The notes beneath the pieces were generated by a model. That model was not told where the DNA came from. It saw nothing but the letters and a program-made list of their open reading frames with translations, and made no database searches. A stretch of 35,967 nucleotides of DNA from CAYVXE01 sp964455375 (GTDB taxonomy: Bacteria; Zhuqueibacterota; Zhuqueibacteria; Oceanimicrobiales; Oceanimicrobiaceae), in contig CAYVXE010000037.1 of NCBI GenBank assembly GCA_964455375.1, positions 1-35,967 of the forward strand. The letters run 5' to 3'. The position numbers were made by a program, and so were the translations under genes. Positions within the stretch are counted from its first letter, which is position 1. Every line of letters begins with the position of its first letter. Shown one piece after another: positions 1 to 8,346 of this stretch.

Positions 1-13
1 AGTTAATCCCACA

Positions 14-1906
14 TCAAAAATTATAATCCATCTTAAAAACAAAAGTCGAAGCAAGGTTACCGGACAATGAACCGAAAGCATCACCGGACTGAAAGAAAGC
101 ACCGATCATTTCAATTTCGATGTGCCGCCACTCCTCCAGACCGACGACTATATCCATCTCACGTCCGATGTCTGGGCTTAGTCCAAGAGGCTTTGCTTTT
201 AATTTTGATTTACGCAGGAAAGTCGAGGTTTGAACCTGTTTGTAATCATGGAAAATAAATTCGATGGAACTGGAACGGAACATTTCGAATCCCAACGATG
301 CCGTAACAATTTGCAGATTTGAGAGTTCAGGACGCAAAAGTTCGCCATAATACAAAAAGCGATCCACCCCGTTAAATTTGTTATTGTTATCATTTAATCC
401 CGTTTGCCGGAAAGAGTTATCTGTGTTGTCATTTGGATTTTTATCACCGGAACCAATCGCGTAACCAAACGTAAACGTCGGACGCAAAGGTAATTTTGTT
501 TCCCAGCTCAATCCGGAATCCAGAGCCCATCCGGAAACATTTTGTCTGAATTTTGATCTGACAATACTTACGTTATTATTTAATTCATCAAATGTAAAAA
601 GTGTTTCTTTTCCGGCTACAAACGCAGCATCTGTCCAATAATTTAAACTGCCTGCCCTGTCAAAATCAAAGGTTCCTGAAAAGCGGGCACCGGCCCAAAA
701 TAAATCGGCATCTATTTCATCTTCATCCGCCGCAGGAATGAATTGCCCAAACATAGGGTTAGAGGAATGATCCGATTGCCTCATGACGAACAAATCGAAT
801 TGGTGCATTCTCGAAAATAAATATGAGATCCTCCCAAGGGTTCTGAGTACATCGTTATTCTCAGGGTCAATTTGTTTATCTATCGTCGACAACTTAAGCA
901 TTTCCTGTGCAAAGGCGATTTCCGCATGAAACCTTTGGCGGTTCCAAAAAACACGGAATCCATCGAGGTCCTGGTCCCACCACCATTCGCGTGTTTCGCG
1001 AAAATTAATTCTACCCACTTGAAAGCCAACCCCGCTGCCGAACAGATTTCCCAGATATAACCACGCCTCACCGCGTTCGAACGCCTGTTTAGTTTCCCGG
1101 TCGCCGGATGGTTTGTAAACATCCGCTTCCCTGAATGTTTTTCCCTCTAAAAACAATGACCCATAATTTGAGAACCGGTAAAACATTTCAAGTTGGAACT
1201 CATTATTTAATTTAACAACGTTATCGTTTATGTTTTCTCGCAACTTAAAGCCGTTGCGATAGGAAGATTTCGTGCCAAATTCGCCGCCAATAATTAACGG
1301 GTGATGGAAAAGCGGAATGGTCAATTGCTTGTCCGGCCGTTTATCATCCGGGTTGCGAACAAGAGACGTCCCGCGGTTATAAACATTTTCAGGCACAAAA
1401 ACTGACAAATCAAGAATTTTCAACAGCAGTGAGCCATCGGGGTTTTGCCTGCTGTCTTTAACTTGTCCAAGTATTTTATAATAACCGGAGTCAAGGTCAG
1501 ATTTTTCTATGGATTCAGCAATAAAATTTCCGCGACTGTTTAAATGACCGACAACTTTTATGGCATGCCCTGGCGCCAGTTCAACCAGGGTCAAATTAGT
1601 GAATTGTGTTTGCTGATTGATCTTGATAGCGATCGGCCCAACACGAATGGAATTCGTTTCCCGCACAAGTTTTTGTATCTTTCCTTCAATACGACCGGAT
1701 TTCGGATCTCTATTCGTATGCCGGTGTTGAACGCGCACCGCCTCGATACTGCCGTCTTTATATTTAAAGGTAACCTTGAGCCGCTGCCGAGAAAAGTCAC
1801 CGGCCACCCCATTCACAACCGCAAGCAGCAGCGCCACAACTGCAATTTTCCATAGATGACTTTCTATGGTCGACCCTATTCTCAGGCAAAGTCTTAAGCA
1901 ATTCAT
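14..1906 (-). CDS. Alginate-export-like outer membrane beta-barrel with N-terminal DUF5666-like domain
   Basis: The 630-residue protein begins with a signal/anchor segment (about residues 18-36, rich in Ala, Val and Leu). Residues about 70-140 follow the DUF5666 pattern (G-x-I ... I-x-VG ... T-x-F ... L-x-x-G ... A-x-S-I-E). From about residue 200 to the end it is an alternating aromatic/polar sequence resembling the alginate export (AlgE-like) barrel family, including WWWDQDLDGFRVFW, and it ends in the aromatic residue Phe usual for outer-membrane barrels. It is the last gene of the nine-gene operon and overlaps the upstream glycosyltransferase-deacetylase gene by ATGA. The likely role is passage of the operon's polysaccharide across the outer membrane. 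Family assignment is by sequence character, not by alignment; another porin family is possible. Confidence 0.7.
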   Translation of the reverse strand: MNCLRLCLRIGSTIESHLWKIAVVALLLAVVNGVAGDFSRQRLKVTFKYKDGSIEAVRVQHRHTNRDPKSGRIEGKIQKLVRETNSIRVGPIAIKINQQTQFTNLTLVELAPGHAIKVVGHLNSRGNFIAESIEKSDLDSGYYKILGQVKDSRQNPDGSLLLKILDLSVFVPENVYNRGTSLVRNPDDKRPDKQLTIPLFHHPLIIGGEFGTKSSYRNGFKLRENINDNVVKLNNEFQLEMFYRFSNYGSLFLEGKTFREADVYKPSGDRETKQAFERGEAWLYLGNLFGSGVGFQVGRINFRETREWWWDQDLDGFRVFWNRQRFHAEIAFAQEMLKLSTIDKQIDPENNDVLRTLGRISYLFSRMHQFDLFVMRQSDHSSNPMFGQFIPAADEDEIDADLFWAGARFSGTFDFDRAGSLNYWTDAAFVAGKETLFTFDELNNNVSIVRSKFRQNVSGWALDSGLSWETKLPLRPTFTFGYAIGSGDKNPNDNTDNSFRQTGLNDNNNKFNGVDRFLYYGELLRPELSNLQIVTASLGFEMFRSSSIEFIFHDYKQVQTSTFLRKSKLKAKPLGLSPDIGREMDIVVGLEEWRHIEIEMIGAFFQSGDAFGSLSGNLASTFVFKMDYNF

Positions 1907-3894
1907 ACAGACCTCACATTGATTTTAATTTGTTCTGAGCCAGAAAAATGCGCAGGAACCGTTTCTGACAGAGAACGCATATTCACTGCTTTCACATTTT
2001 TGTGCAGTGCTAAAAAGGAAAGCAATTCTTTGGCATGTCGCATTTCGTTCTCATCCATAACTGCATGATGAAACATAACCCCAACAGGTTGACTGGAAAA
2101 TGTTTCTAAAGCTAAATGTCTGCCAAATTCTTCAAGACCGAGTCGAACATGTTTTCGATGTGCGAACCAATCCATGCGAATGGGAATTTCTAAAAGCGAA
2201 GACAAATTCAGTGGAACGGCTGTCTTTTCCCTCGATAAACCATTGAAACCAAGATCAATCAGGCACTGACCGGTTTCTTTTGTACATCGATTCCAGGGAG
2301 GTGTAAATATTTTATCGCATAAAAGACCGAATTCCATTTCAAGAATGTTTGCGCCTTCTTTTATGTCTATAAATTGTTCCCCGTAACTTCGATGTTTGCC
2401 AAACTCACTTTTCCTTCCCTGACGTTCATGATTCACATGTGCATATCCATGCTGATGTACGCCCACTTTTCTACCTGAAGCCTCTATGCATTTCAAAAGC
2501 TGTCTGCTCAACTTTCCGGTTAAATCTTTTGGAATGACGGCCAGATCGATGGGTAAGTCAGCTTCAACGAAAATATTGAGCAGTTGAAAAAGTCTGTCAT
2601 CACTCCACCCGGCATCGTCGTCACGAAAGAAAAATGTCACGGGTTTGGACGCACTATTGAGAACATCGTTTAAAGGCCGCAACCAGGATATCGTTTTGTC
2701 GGTTTTCAGTCGATTTTTGGGTAAAAGATTTCTGTGCTTTTCTAAAAGATTTTCAACAGCTGCTACCGTATTTTTTACACCCTCCAGGTTAAGATGAACT
2801 GTCGGGAAAGGTTCATTCAAACGATTTCTTATGGTTTCAGACAGCAAGGCTCCGTTAAATGTGTTCGGATCTATGAGTTTAACAATACCCAATTTTTCCA
2901 ACTTTAATGCGCGCAGCATTTGCTCATTTTCACGTCCCTGAGTAAAAGGCACAACACAAGCTGGAATTCGGGCATTGAGTATATCCATTGTTGTGTTGTA
3001 ACCGCATTGACTGAGTGACAATGCTGACTTCTGCATCTCCTTGCAAAGATCAGGAACAGTACGAACGAGTTCGATTCCTCCGAGCCGCCCCACCTGTATT
3101 TTCAGTAAATCCCATTCATGGTCAGGAAAAAATGGGCCGGTTACAAGGGTCATGGGTAGTCTACTCGTTTTCCATAAAATCCGGTGAGCAATAACAGCAG
3201 AACGAAACAATTTTCCCCCAACGATGCCGCCACCTGCGGAGACCAATATGCGTTTTCCGTGCTTTTGAGTTGCTCGTTGCTTCGATTTCGAACAGAGCTT
3301 TTTATGAATGAATCCTGTGTAAACGACAGGTACTTTTAGCGACATCCGTGGATTGAATGTTTCCCGTAAGCAAGCAAATTTATCATCTGAATGCACAAGG
3401 AGGCCGTCAAAATATTCGTTCGATAAAAAGCTGGCACGTGAATCGTGGCGCTCCTGGTCCTGGCGATCCGTAATGAGAATATCGCGCAAGCTACACAAAA
3501 CCAGCGGTTTATCCCCATTCATATTTCTCACATAGTCGAGCAACGGTAGGAGTTCATCAATAAATTTCTTGCGTCCAAAAGGAAAAAGTTCAATCAAGAC
3601 TACGCTGGGTCTGTTCTTTTCAAATTCCTGTAGAATAATCCGGCGTCGAAGACTTTTCGCATTTGCAATTGGTCGTTCCCCGACGAGTCTGCCCGTTTTG
3701 TCCATCCGAATAGATGGCATATTCACCACTTCGATATCATCCGGTGGTTGAATTCCTTTGGGAATAGGACCTCCATTCAAGAAAATAATCTTAAATTTAT
3801 CGCTTAGCCCCTCTGCAAGGGCGAAAGAACGGATTAAATGCCCCATCCCTAAGGAATGCTGGCAATAAATTAAGAGAGTGTCGCGTGGCTTCAT
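1903..3894 (-). CDS. Fusion of MurG/COG4671-like glycosyltransferase and polysaccharide deacetylase
   Basis: Residues about 1-395 form a GT-B glycosyltransferase of the COG4671 type, with the N-terminal YCQHSLGMGHLIRS loop, a Gly-rich SAGGGIVGGK turn and the donor-site region LSQCGYNTTMDIL...PFTQGRENEQ. Residues about 415-663 form a NodB/CE4-like deacetylase with FFRDDDAG (catalytic/metal Asp), HQHGYAH (metal His pair), FTPPWN and a late FHH motif. The product probably transfers a sugar and deacetylates N- or O-acetyl groups on the same glycan. The start at 3894 is preferred over an upstream ATG at 3915 because it has AGGAG at 3902-3906 and gives an ATGA overlap with the preceding gene, as at other junctions here. 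No signal peptide is seen, so a cytoplasmic or membrane-face site is inferred. Confidence 0.82.
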   Translation of the reverse strand: MKPRDTLLIYCQHSLGMGHLIRSFALAEGLSDKFKIIFLNGGPIPKGIQPPDDIEVVNMPSIRMDKTGRLVGERPIANAKSLRRRIILQEFEKNRPSVVLIELFPFGRKKFIDELLPLLDYVRNMNGDKPLVLCSLRDILITDRQDQERHDSRASFLSNEYFDGLLVHSDDKFACLRETFNPRMSLKVPVVYTGFIHKKLCSKSKQRATQKHGKRILVSAGGGIVGGKLFRSAVIAHRILWKTSRLPMTLVTGPFFPDHEWDLLKIQVGRLGGIELVRTVPDLCKEMQKSALSLSQCGYNTTMDILNARIPACVVPFTQGRENEQMLRALKLEKLGIVKLIDPNTFNGALLSETIRNRLNEPFPTVHLNLEGVKNTVAAVENLLEKHRNLLPKNRLKTDKTISWLRPLNDVLNSASKPVTFFFRDDDAGWSDDRLFQLLNIFVEADLPIDLAVIPKDLTGKLSRQLLKCIEASGRKVGVHQHGYAHVNHERQGRKSEFGKHRSYGEQFIDIKEGANILEMEFGLLCDKIFTPPWNRCTKETGQCLIDLGFNGLSREKTAVPLNLSSLLEIPIRMDWFAHRKHVRLGLEEFGRHLALETFSSQPVGVMFHHAVMDENEMRHAKELLSFLALHKNVKAVNMRSLSETVPAHFSGSEQIKINVRSV

Positions 3895-5123
3895 ATCAAT
3901 TCTCCTGTAACACATTCCGCAGCGAACATTAAATGCTTCTCTGCCTTTTCATCACCGTAGGGTTCGATGGATCTCGCAGCTTTCAAAGCCTTCGCCAGTC
4001 TTTTGTGGCATCGATATGCATTTAGCAAGTTCATGTTTAAAGGTCCCAAATGCATCTCATAACCGTTTATAAATTGTTCGTTTATCTGTGCGACCGGAAC
4101 GCTCGTTTTATCCTCAAAATCAATTTCCGTGATAAACGTTGCCACATCTAATTCCGGATCGCCGAATGAAATGCGGTCGAAATCCACCAGACCGAAGCGC
4201 CCACCGTCCACAAGCCATTGATGGACGTGCGGAGAACCGTGAATCGGATACATTTTCCGGTTCATATATTTTGAATGCATCTCAGTTAAATGAGTAAGGA
4301 GGCTTTCAACGATAACAGTGAGCCGAGGAATCCGACGACATAAATCCTTTGCGTATTTGAGCGAACGTTGTAATTGCATTTGACCATTGAGTACCGCATC
4401 GGGTTGAACCGTCGAATTCGGGATGGTGGCGAGAGATTTACCAACTCTATAAGCCAATTGCGGGCCGTTCGAACTCAATAATATTTTTTCAATTCCTTCA
4501 CCCGGCACTTCACTCTGCCAGAAAGATTTCGTTGTTGCGTCCCACTTCAGCGGTTCGGCAACCGTGAAATCCATGTACCCTTTTTTACATACATGCCATA
4601 TTTTTTGTTGTTCATTGTAATAGTCTCTGCCGCGCTCATCCGGAAATATCTTAATGAAAACAGACCTCTGATCCGCAGGATCTTGTGTACGCAAAGTGCA
4701 GCGCTTTCCCGGACGGTAACGCAATATTCTAGTATTTTCACAGTGCTGCAACAGTCGGGGCAAGGTTTTCAGTTTGCTATCCGCCGGGAATCGGACGATC
4801 TTCATCCATCCGATATCCTCTTGAAACCGTAAAACCTGAAATTGGGAATCTGTGCCGGGGATTGTTCGCCATACTTCAACAGAAACAATTTCTTGCGTGT
4901 TATTTTGCGATTCGAATATTAGCGTTGCTATTTTGTCTTTATCCGGGTCAAAACAGCCGAAAGTTCTTTTCCACTCCCTGGGAATTTCCCACCATTCATT
5001 CCTTTCTCCCGTTTCTCGTACGAGTCCGGTCATAAAGGAATCGTCAGCAAGCAAATGCAGGAGGTCACGGTTTTGAGTGAAAGAACTTGCATCTTGTGTC
5101 ATATTTTTCTGTCCTAACGTCAT
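3891..5123 (-). CDS. APH-fold (aminoglycoside phosphotransferase-like) protein with degenerate active site
   Basis: The C-terminal half has the APH/choline-kinase layout, but the Brenner motif H-x-D-x4-N reads HGSPHVHQ (about residues 295-302), so the catalytic Asp is Ser and the Asn is Gln. The later metal site GLVDFDRISFGDPELD is intact. N-terminal motifs FPADSKLKTLP and YRPGKRC match the sister gene at 6947-8332, which has a canonical HGDVHLKN, so this looks like a diverged paralog, perhaps a pseudokinase or an enzyme of changed chemistry. It lies between the ABC exporter and the glycosyltransferase-deacetylase in the operon. A TTG at 5138 is a possible earlier start; ATG at 5123 has GAGG upstream and begins 4 nt after the exporter's stop. 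An antibiotic-resistance role is not supported by the context. Confidence 0.78.
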   Translation of the reverse strand: MTLGQKNMTQDASSFTQNRDLLHLLADDSFMTGLVRETGERNEWWEIPREWKRTFGCFDPDKDKIATLIFESQNNTQEIVSVEVWRTIPGTDSQFQVLRFQEDIGWMKIVRFPADSKLKTLPRLLQHCENTRILRYRPGKRCTLRTQDPADQRSVFIKIFPDERGRDYYNEQQKIWHVCKKGYMDFTVAEPLKWDATTKSFWQSEVPGEGIEKILLSSNGPQLAYRVGKSLATIPNSTVQPDAVLNGQMQLQRSLKYAKDLCRRIPRLTVIVESLLTHLTEMHSKYMNRKMYPIHGSPHVHQWLVDGGRFGLVDFDRISFGDPELDVATFITEIDFEDKTSVPVAQINEQFINGYEMHLGPLNMNLLNAYRCHKRLAKALKAARSIEPYGDEKAEKHLMFAAECVTGELI

Positions 5124-5127
5124 GAGA

Positions 5128-6930
5128 TTAAACCTCAACAGTCGCGGGTTTGTGAATTTGCATTGGGTTCAGGAGGTTGCTCGGAGCTCCATTTAATTTG
5201 ATCATCTGTCCATTTTCAATTTTGTAAATCACGTCAGCCCGTTGCATGAGGTCGGTTTGATGACTGATCGCCAAACATGTTTTATTCTTTCTGATTTTGT
5301 CAAGGGCATCGAGAATGATATGCGCTGATTCAGAGTCCACATTCGCTAACGGTTCGTCGAGGAAAAGAATCGGACGGTCAAGCAAAAATGCCCGGGCTAA
5401 AGCAAGCCGTTTACGCTGGCCACCGGACAAGTTCAGAGCATTTTCACCAAGATGCGTGTCCAGACCATCGGACAATTCAAAGATTTGACTTTCCAAAGCC
5501 ACAAAAGAAAGCGCCTGCCAGATGTCTTCCTCCGTTATGGATTTGGAATCCAGCGTCAGGGCTTCACGAATCGTACCGGCAAACAGATAGTTATTCTGCA
5601 GCATGACTGAAATTTGTGAGCGCAGAGACGCCATTTTTATCTTTTCTAACGGAAGCCCATCCAATAAAATCTGTCCACGTTCAGGGGCATAGAGACGCAC
5701 CAACAAATGCAGGAGGGTGCTTTTTCCACAACCGCTGTTTCCTGTGAGCACAGTCAATTTGTTAGATTCAAATTCAACATTTACATCTTGCAAGATGAAA
5801 CGGGTTTCCTTGCCACTTTCGGGATAAGCAAACCAGACATCCCGCAATTCAAATATTCCCTGCGTTACAGGTAACGTTAAAGCGTCCGCTGCTTCTCTGA
5901 CAATTGGCTTCTGACCTAACAGATCGATCAGTTTTTCAGTTGCTGCCAATCCACGCGCCAGGGCGCTTGCGAGCTCGTTAATTTTTTCAACCGGCTTCAA
6001 GAGCTGGGTCATATAGGCCGCAAAAACAGTAAGTTCACCCACCGTCAGTAAATCCTTCAAAACCAGAAATGCCCCGCCACCCGTCACAATTCCTATGGCA
6101 ATACCCTGGGCAATTTGCATCGCCCTTTCCATTCTTACCGCAACCAGGGTCATGTTCACTCCTGCTTTTAAACTCTCGATGTTGGACTTCTGGAACCGAT
6201 TGCGTGTGTGGTTTTCCTCCCCCTGTGCCTGAATAGTTGTTAAGCCCTGAACGATTTCCTGTGCAAGGTTGGCCACATTACCCTCAAACGTGCGCTTTTT
6301 TCCGGATGCTCTTTTTAACGGTTTGCTATAGTAATTCATTAAAAAAGCCAAAATGGGTAAAATGATAACCGTTAGCAGAGCCAACCGTGGCTGAATCCAG
6401 AACATCAGGATGAGCGTTAACAACATCGTCGCACAATGCCTGAAAATGAGCGGTAGCGTTTTAGTTAGAAGTCTGGCAAAAAGATTAATATCAGAGACGA
6501 GCCGCATAACCAGTTCACCACTCTGATAAGACAACCTCATGATTGGGGGAAGCGTCTGGATATGCATGAGCATCCGATCGCGCATTTGCAAACCGAGTCC
6601 TTCTCTAACCTTCGCGACGATCAGTTTATTCGCGGCGCCACCTACAGCCGCAATCGTCATCAGCAGCACGAAGGCAAATGCGAGAAATAAAATTTCCTTT
6701 TCGGGATTTGTTTGGAAGAAAACCGATTGTAACCATGCAGGTAAAGACGCTTTGCCAATGACGTTGTCTATAATGATTTTTAGGGGCCAGGGCGACAGAA
6801 CGAGGGCCCCAATGGAAAGCAGGTTAAACAGATAAGCACTGAGCAATTTGTTGCGGAACGGGCGAATTTGTGGCATAAACGTCTTTAACATCGTCCACAG
6901 TGAGTTCTTGGTTTTTTTTCGGATTTTCAT
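5128..6930 (-). CDS. ABC exporter half-transporter (fused membrane and ATPase domains)
   Basis: This 600-residue protein has the MsbA/type-I exporter architecture. Hydrophobic segments fill about residues 20-310 and an ATP-binding domain covers about 360-590. Visible motifs are Walker A GNSGCGKST, signature LSGGQRKRLALARA, Walker B ILFLDEP and the H-loop AISHQT, so the ATPase should be active as a homodimer. It sits between the two APH-fold genes of the polysaccharide operon, 16 nt after the first and with its stop just before the second. The likely job is moving a lipid-linked glycan or another amphipathic intermediate across the inner membrane. The substrate cannot be read from the sequence. 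No strong Shine-Dalgarno is visible at the ATG, which fits translational coupling. Confidence 0.9.
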   Translation of the reverse strand: MKIRKKTKNSLWTMLKTFMPQIRPFRNKLLSAYLFNLLSIGALVLSPWPLKIIIDNVIGKASLPAWLQSVFFQTNPEKEILFLAFAFVLLMTIAAVGGAANKLIVAKVREGLGLQMRDRMLMHIQTLPPIMRLSYQSGELVMRLVSDINLFARLLTKTLPLIFRHCATMLLTLILMFWIQPRLALLTVIILPILAFLMNYYSKPLKRASGKKRTFEGNVANLAQEIVQGLTTIQAQGEENHTRNRFQKSNIESLKAGVNMTLVAVRMERAMQIAQGIAIGIVTGGGAFLVLKDLLTVGELTVFAAYMTQLLKPVEKINELASALARGLAATEKLIDLLGQKPIVREAADALTLPVTQGIFELRDVWFAYPESGKETRFILQDVNVEFESNKLTVLTGNSGCGKSTLLHLLVRLYAPERGQILLDGLPLEKIKMASLRSQISVMLQNNYLFAGTIREALTLDSKSITEEDIWQALSFVALESQIFELSDGLDTHLGENALNLSGGQRKRLALARAFLLDRPILFLDEPLANVDSESAHIILDALDKIRKNKTCLAISHQTDLMQRADVIYKIENGQMIKLNGAPSNLLNPMQIHKPATVEV

Positions 6931-6946
6931 TGCATTTTCAGATATT

Positions 6947-8332
6947 TTAGGAGAGTAAGTTGTCGCTGGAAGCTAATTGAATTAATTGTTGTACAATTTC
7001 GAATCTACCCTTCTTTAAACGCGTCAAACTGCGGGCGACCCTTTCCTGCACCAGCGCCAAAGAAATCCAGAAAGCCAGCTCGCGTTCATCCACTTTCCAG
7101 TACACATTGTATTGATAAAATTTCAAGAAGGTATTTGCAGCCCGTTTAATCTTTTCCAACGCAACGTTTTCAATCAAGCCTCGATGATATAATGTGGCAA
7201 TAAAGCTCCCTAAATCAGCAAATGCTGGACCGCGGCAAATGTTATCCATATCGATGATGGCAACACGTCCTTTATGAGCAAGAAAATTTTTCAAATGAAC
7301 ATCACCGTGCAGCGTAACTTCCGGCAGCATATTGACGGTTTCTATCTTCTGCAAGAGCGTTTGAATACGTTTCGTTAAGTTAGAAGACAAAACCTGACAA
7401 TGACTAAAATCGTTTTTTACCCGCCGCAACTTCTGTTGGATGTCATAAACATCCAATCGCTTTTTATTTTTTATGGAAACCGTATGAAATTTCGCCAGTG
7501 CAATTCCAGCTTGAGCCATCAAAGATAAAAACGGTTTACCTGTTAAGTCATAGCTTTGTAAAGGAACGCCGGGCACGGATTGCTGCCAGAGCGTTTTTAG
7601 TTTTTTATCATAGCCCAGCGGTCTGGCTATCAAAAGCTGATCTTGCTTTCTGGCCGTGCGTTGCCAAAAGTCTGCCATATTCTTATGCGTGTAAGCGCCT
7701 TCATCATTGTAGTACGTTTTGCCATAAATTGTCAGGCTACGACGATAACCGTAAATTTTATCCTGGAGCTGAACATTCAATTTAACCGTACATGTGTGCT
7801 CAGGCACATAATGAATAATCTGGTGGGTGTAACTGTCCCACAACCAATTCTTACCAAAATTGTTTTCAATTAAGTCAGGCAATATGTTTCTTTCTAAATA
7901 CGATGCATGGACGATCTTCGGCAGAGTCAACAGTTTTCTCTCATTGGGAAATGTCCAAATTACCATATCGAGAGCCGGGATATGATGCAGCGAATTCACA
8001 TCCCTGGAAGGGGAATTGGTTTGCGAAGCTGCCTTCAGAAATCTGGCCTGCGCGCCACCCGGTTCATAAATTCGCGTACAGAGCCGTTGTTGAATCACGT
8101 TCTGACTTTTTGAATCACAAATTGCTACCCTGTACAAAATCAAGCAGTTTTTTCCAGGTTTATATTTAATTCTCTCAATCTCACAATCCTGGATGGAATA
8201 GCGATCTGCCGAGGAATGAGGCAGCGAATGATCAAAAAGATTTTTTTGGAAAACCTCACGCATGATGCCTGCATTCAACGCGATAGGCAATTGGGGCAAT
8301 GTGTGATCCCTGGGCGGACTGTAGGTATTCAT
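6947..8332 (-). CDS. APH-fold kinase with intact catalytic motif
   Basis: The protein has a canonical phosphotransferase loop HGDVHLKN (His342, Asp344, Asn349) and a metal-binding IIDMDNICRGP segment, so it should be a working small-molecule or sugar kinase. The N-terminal half holds two look-alike strand modules, IKYKPGKNCLILYRV (about 56-69) and IIHYVPEHTCTVKLNV (about 172-187), separated by FPNERKLLTLP; the paralog at 3891-5123 shares the last motif. The ATG at 8332 is chosen because AGGAG lies 5 nt upstream; a GTG two codons earlier is possible. It follows the heparinase-like gene by about 14 nt. Within a glycan operon the substrate may be a sugar, a sugar alcohol or a glycan end group. 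This is inference, since APH-fold substrates vary widely. Confidence 0.82.
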   Translation of the reverse strand: MNTYSPPRDHTLPQLPIALNAGIMREVFQKNLFDHSLPHSSADRYSIQDCEIERIKYKPGKNCLILYRVAICDSKSQNVIQQRLCTRIYEPGGAQARFLKAASQTNSPSRDVNSLHHIPALDMVIWTFPNERKLLTLPKIVHASYLERNILPDLIENNFGKNWLWDSYTHQIIHYVPEHTCTVKLNVQLQDKIYGYRRSLTIYGKTYYNDEGAYTHKNMADFWQRTARKQDQLLIARPLGYDKKLKTLWQQSVPGVPLQSYDLTGKPFLSLMAQAGIALAKFHTVSIKNKKRLDVYDIQQKLRRVKNDFSHCQVLSSNLTKRIQTLLQKIETVNMLPEVTLHGDVHLKNFLAHKGRVAIIDMDNICRGPAFADLGSFIATLYHRGLIENVALEKIKRAANTFLKFYQYNVYWKVDERELAFWISLALVQERVARSLTRLKKGRFEIVQQLIQLASSDNLLS

Positions 8333-8346
8333 GAGCACTCCTGAAA

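Noticed and set aside
3891..8332. Aminoglycoside resistance genes (APH-like)
   Set aside because: The proteins share only the APH fold, have long unrelated N-terminal halves and sit inside a glycan operon; one lacks the catalytic Asp.
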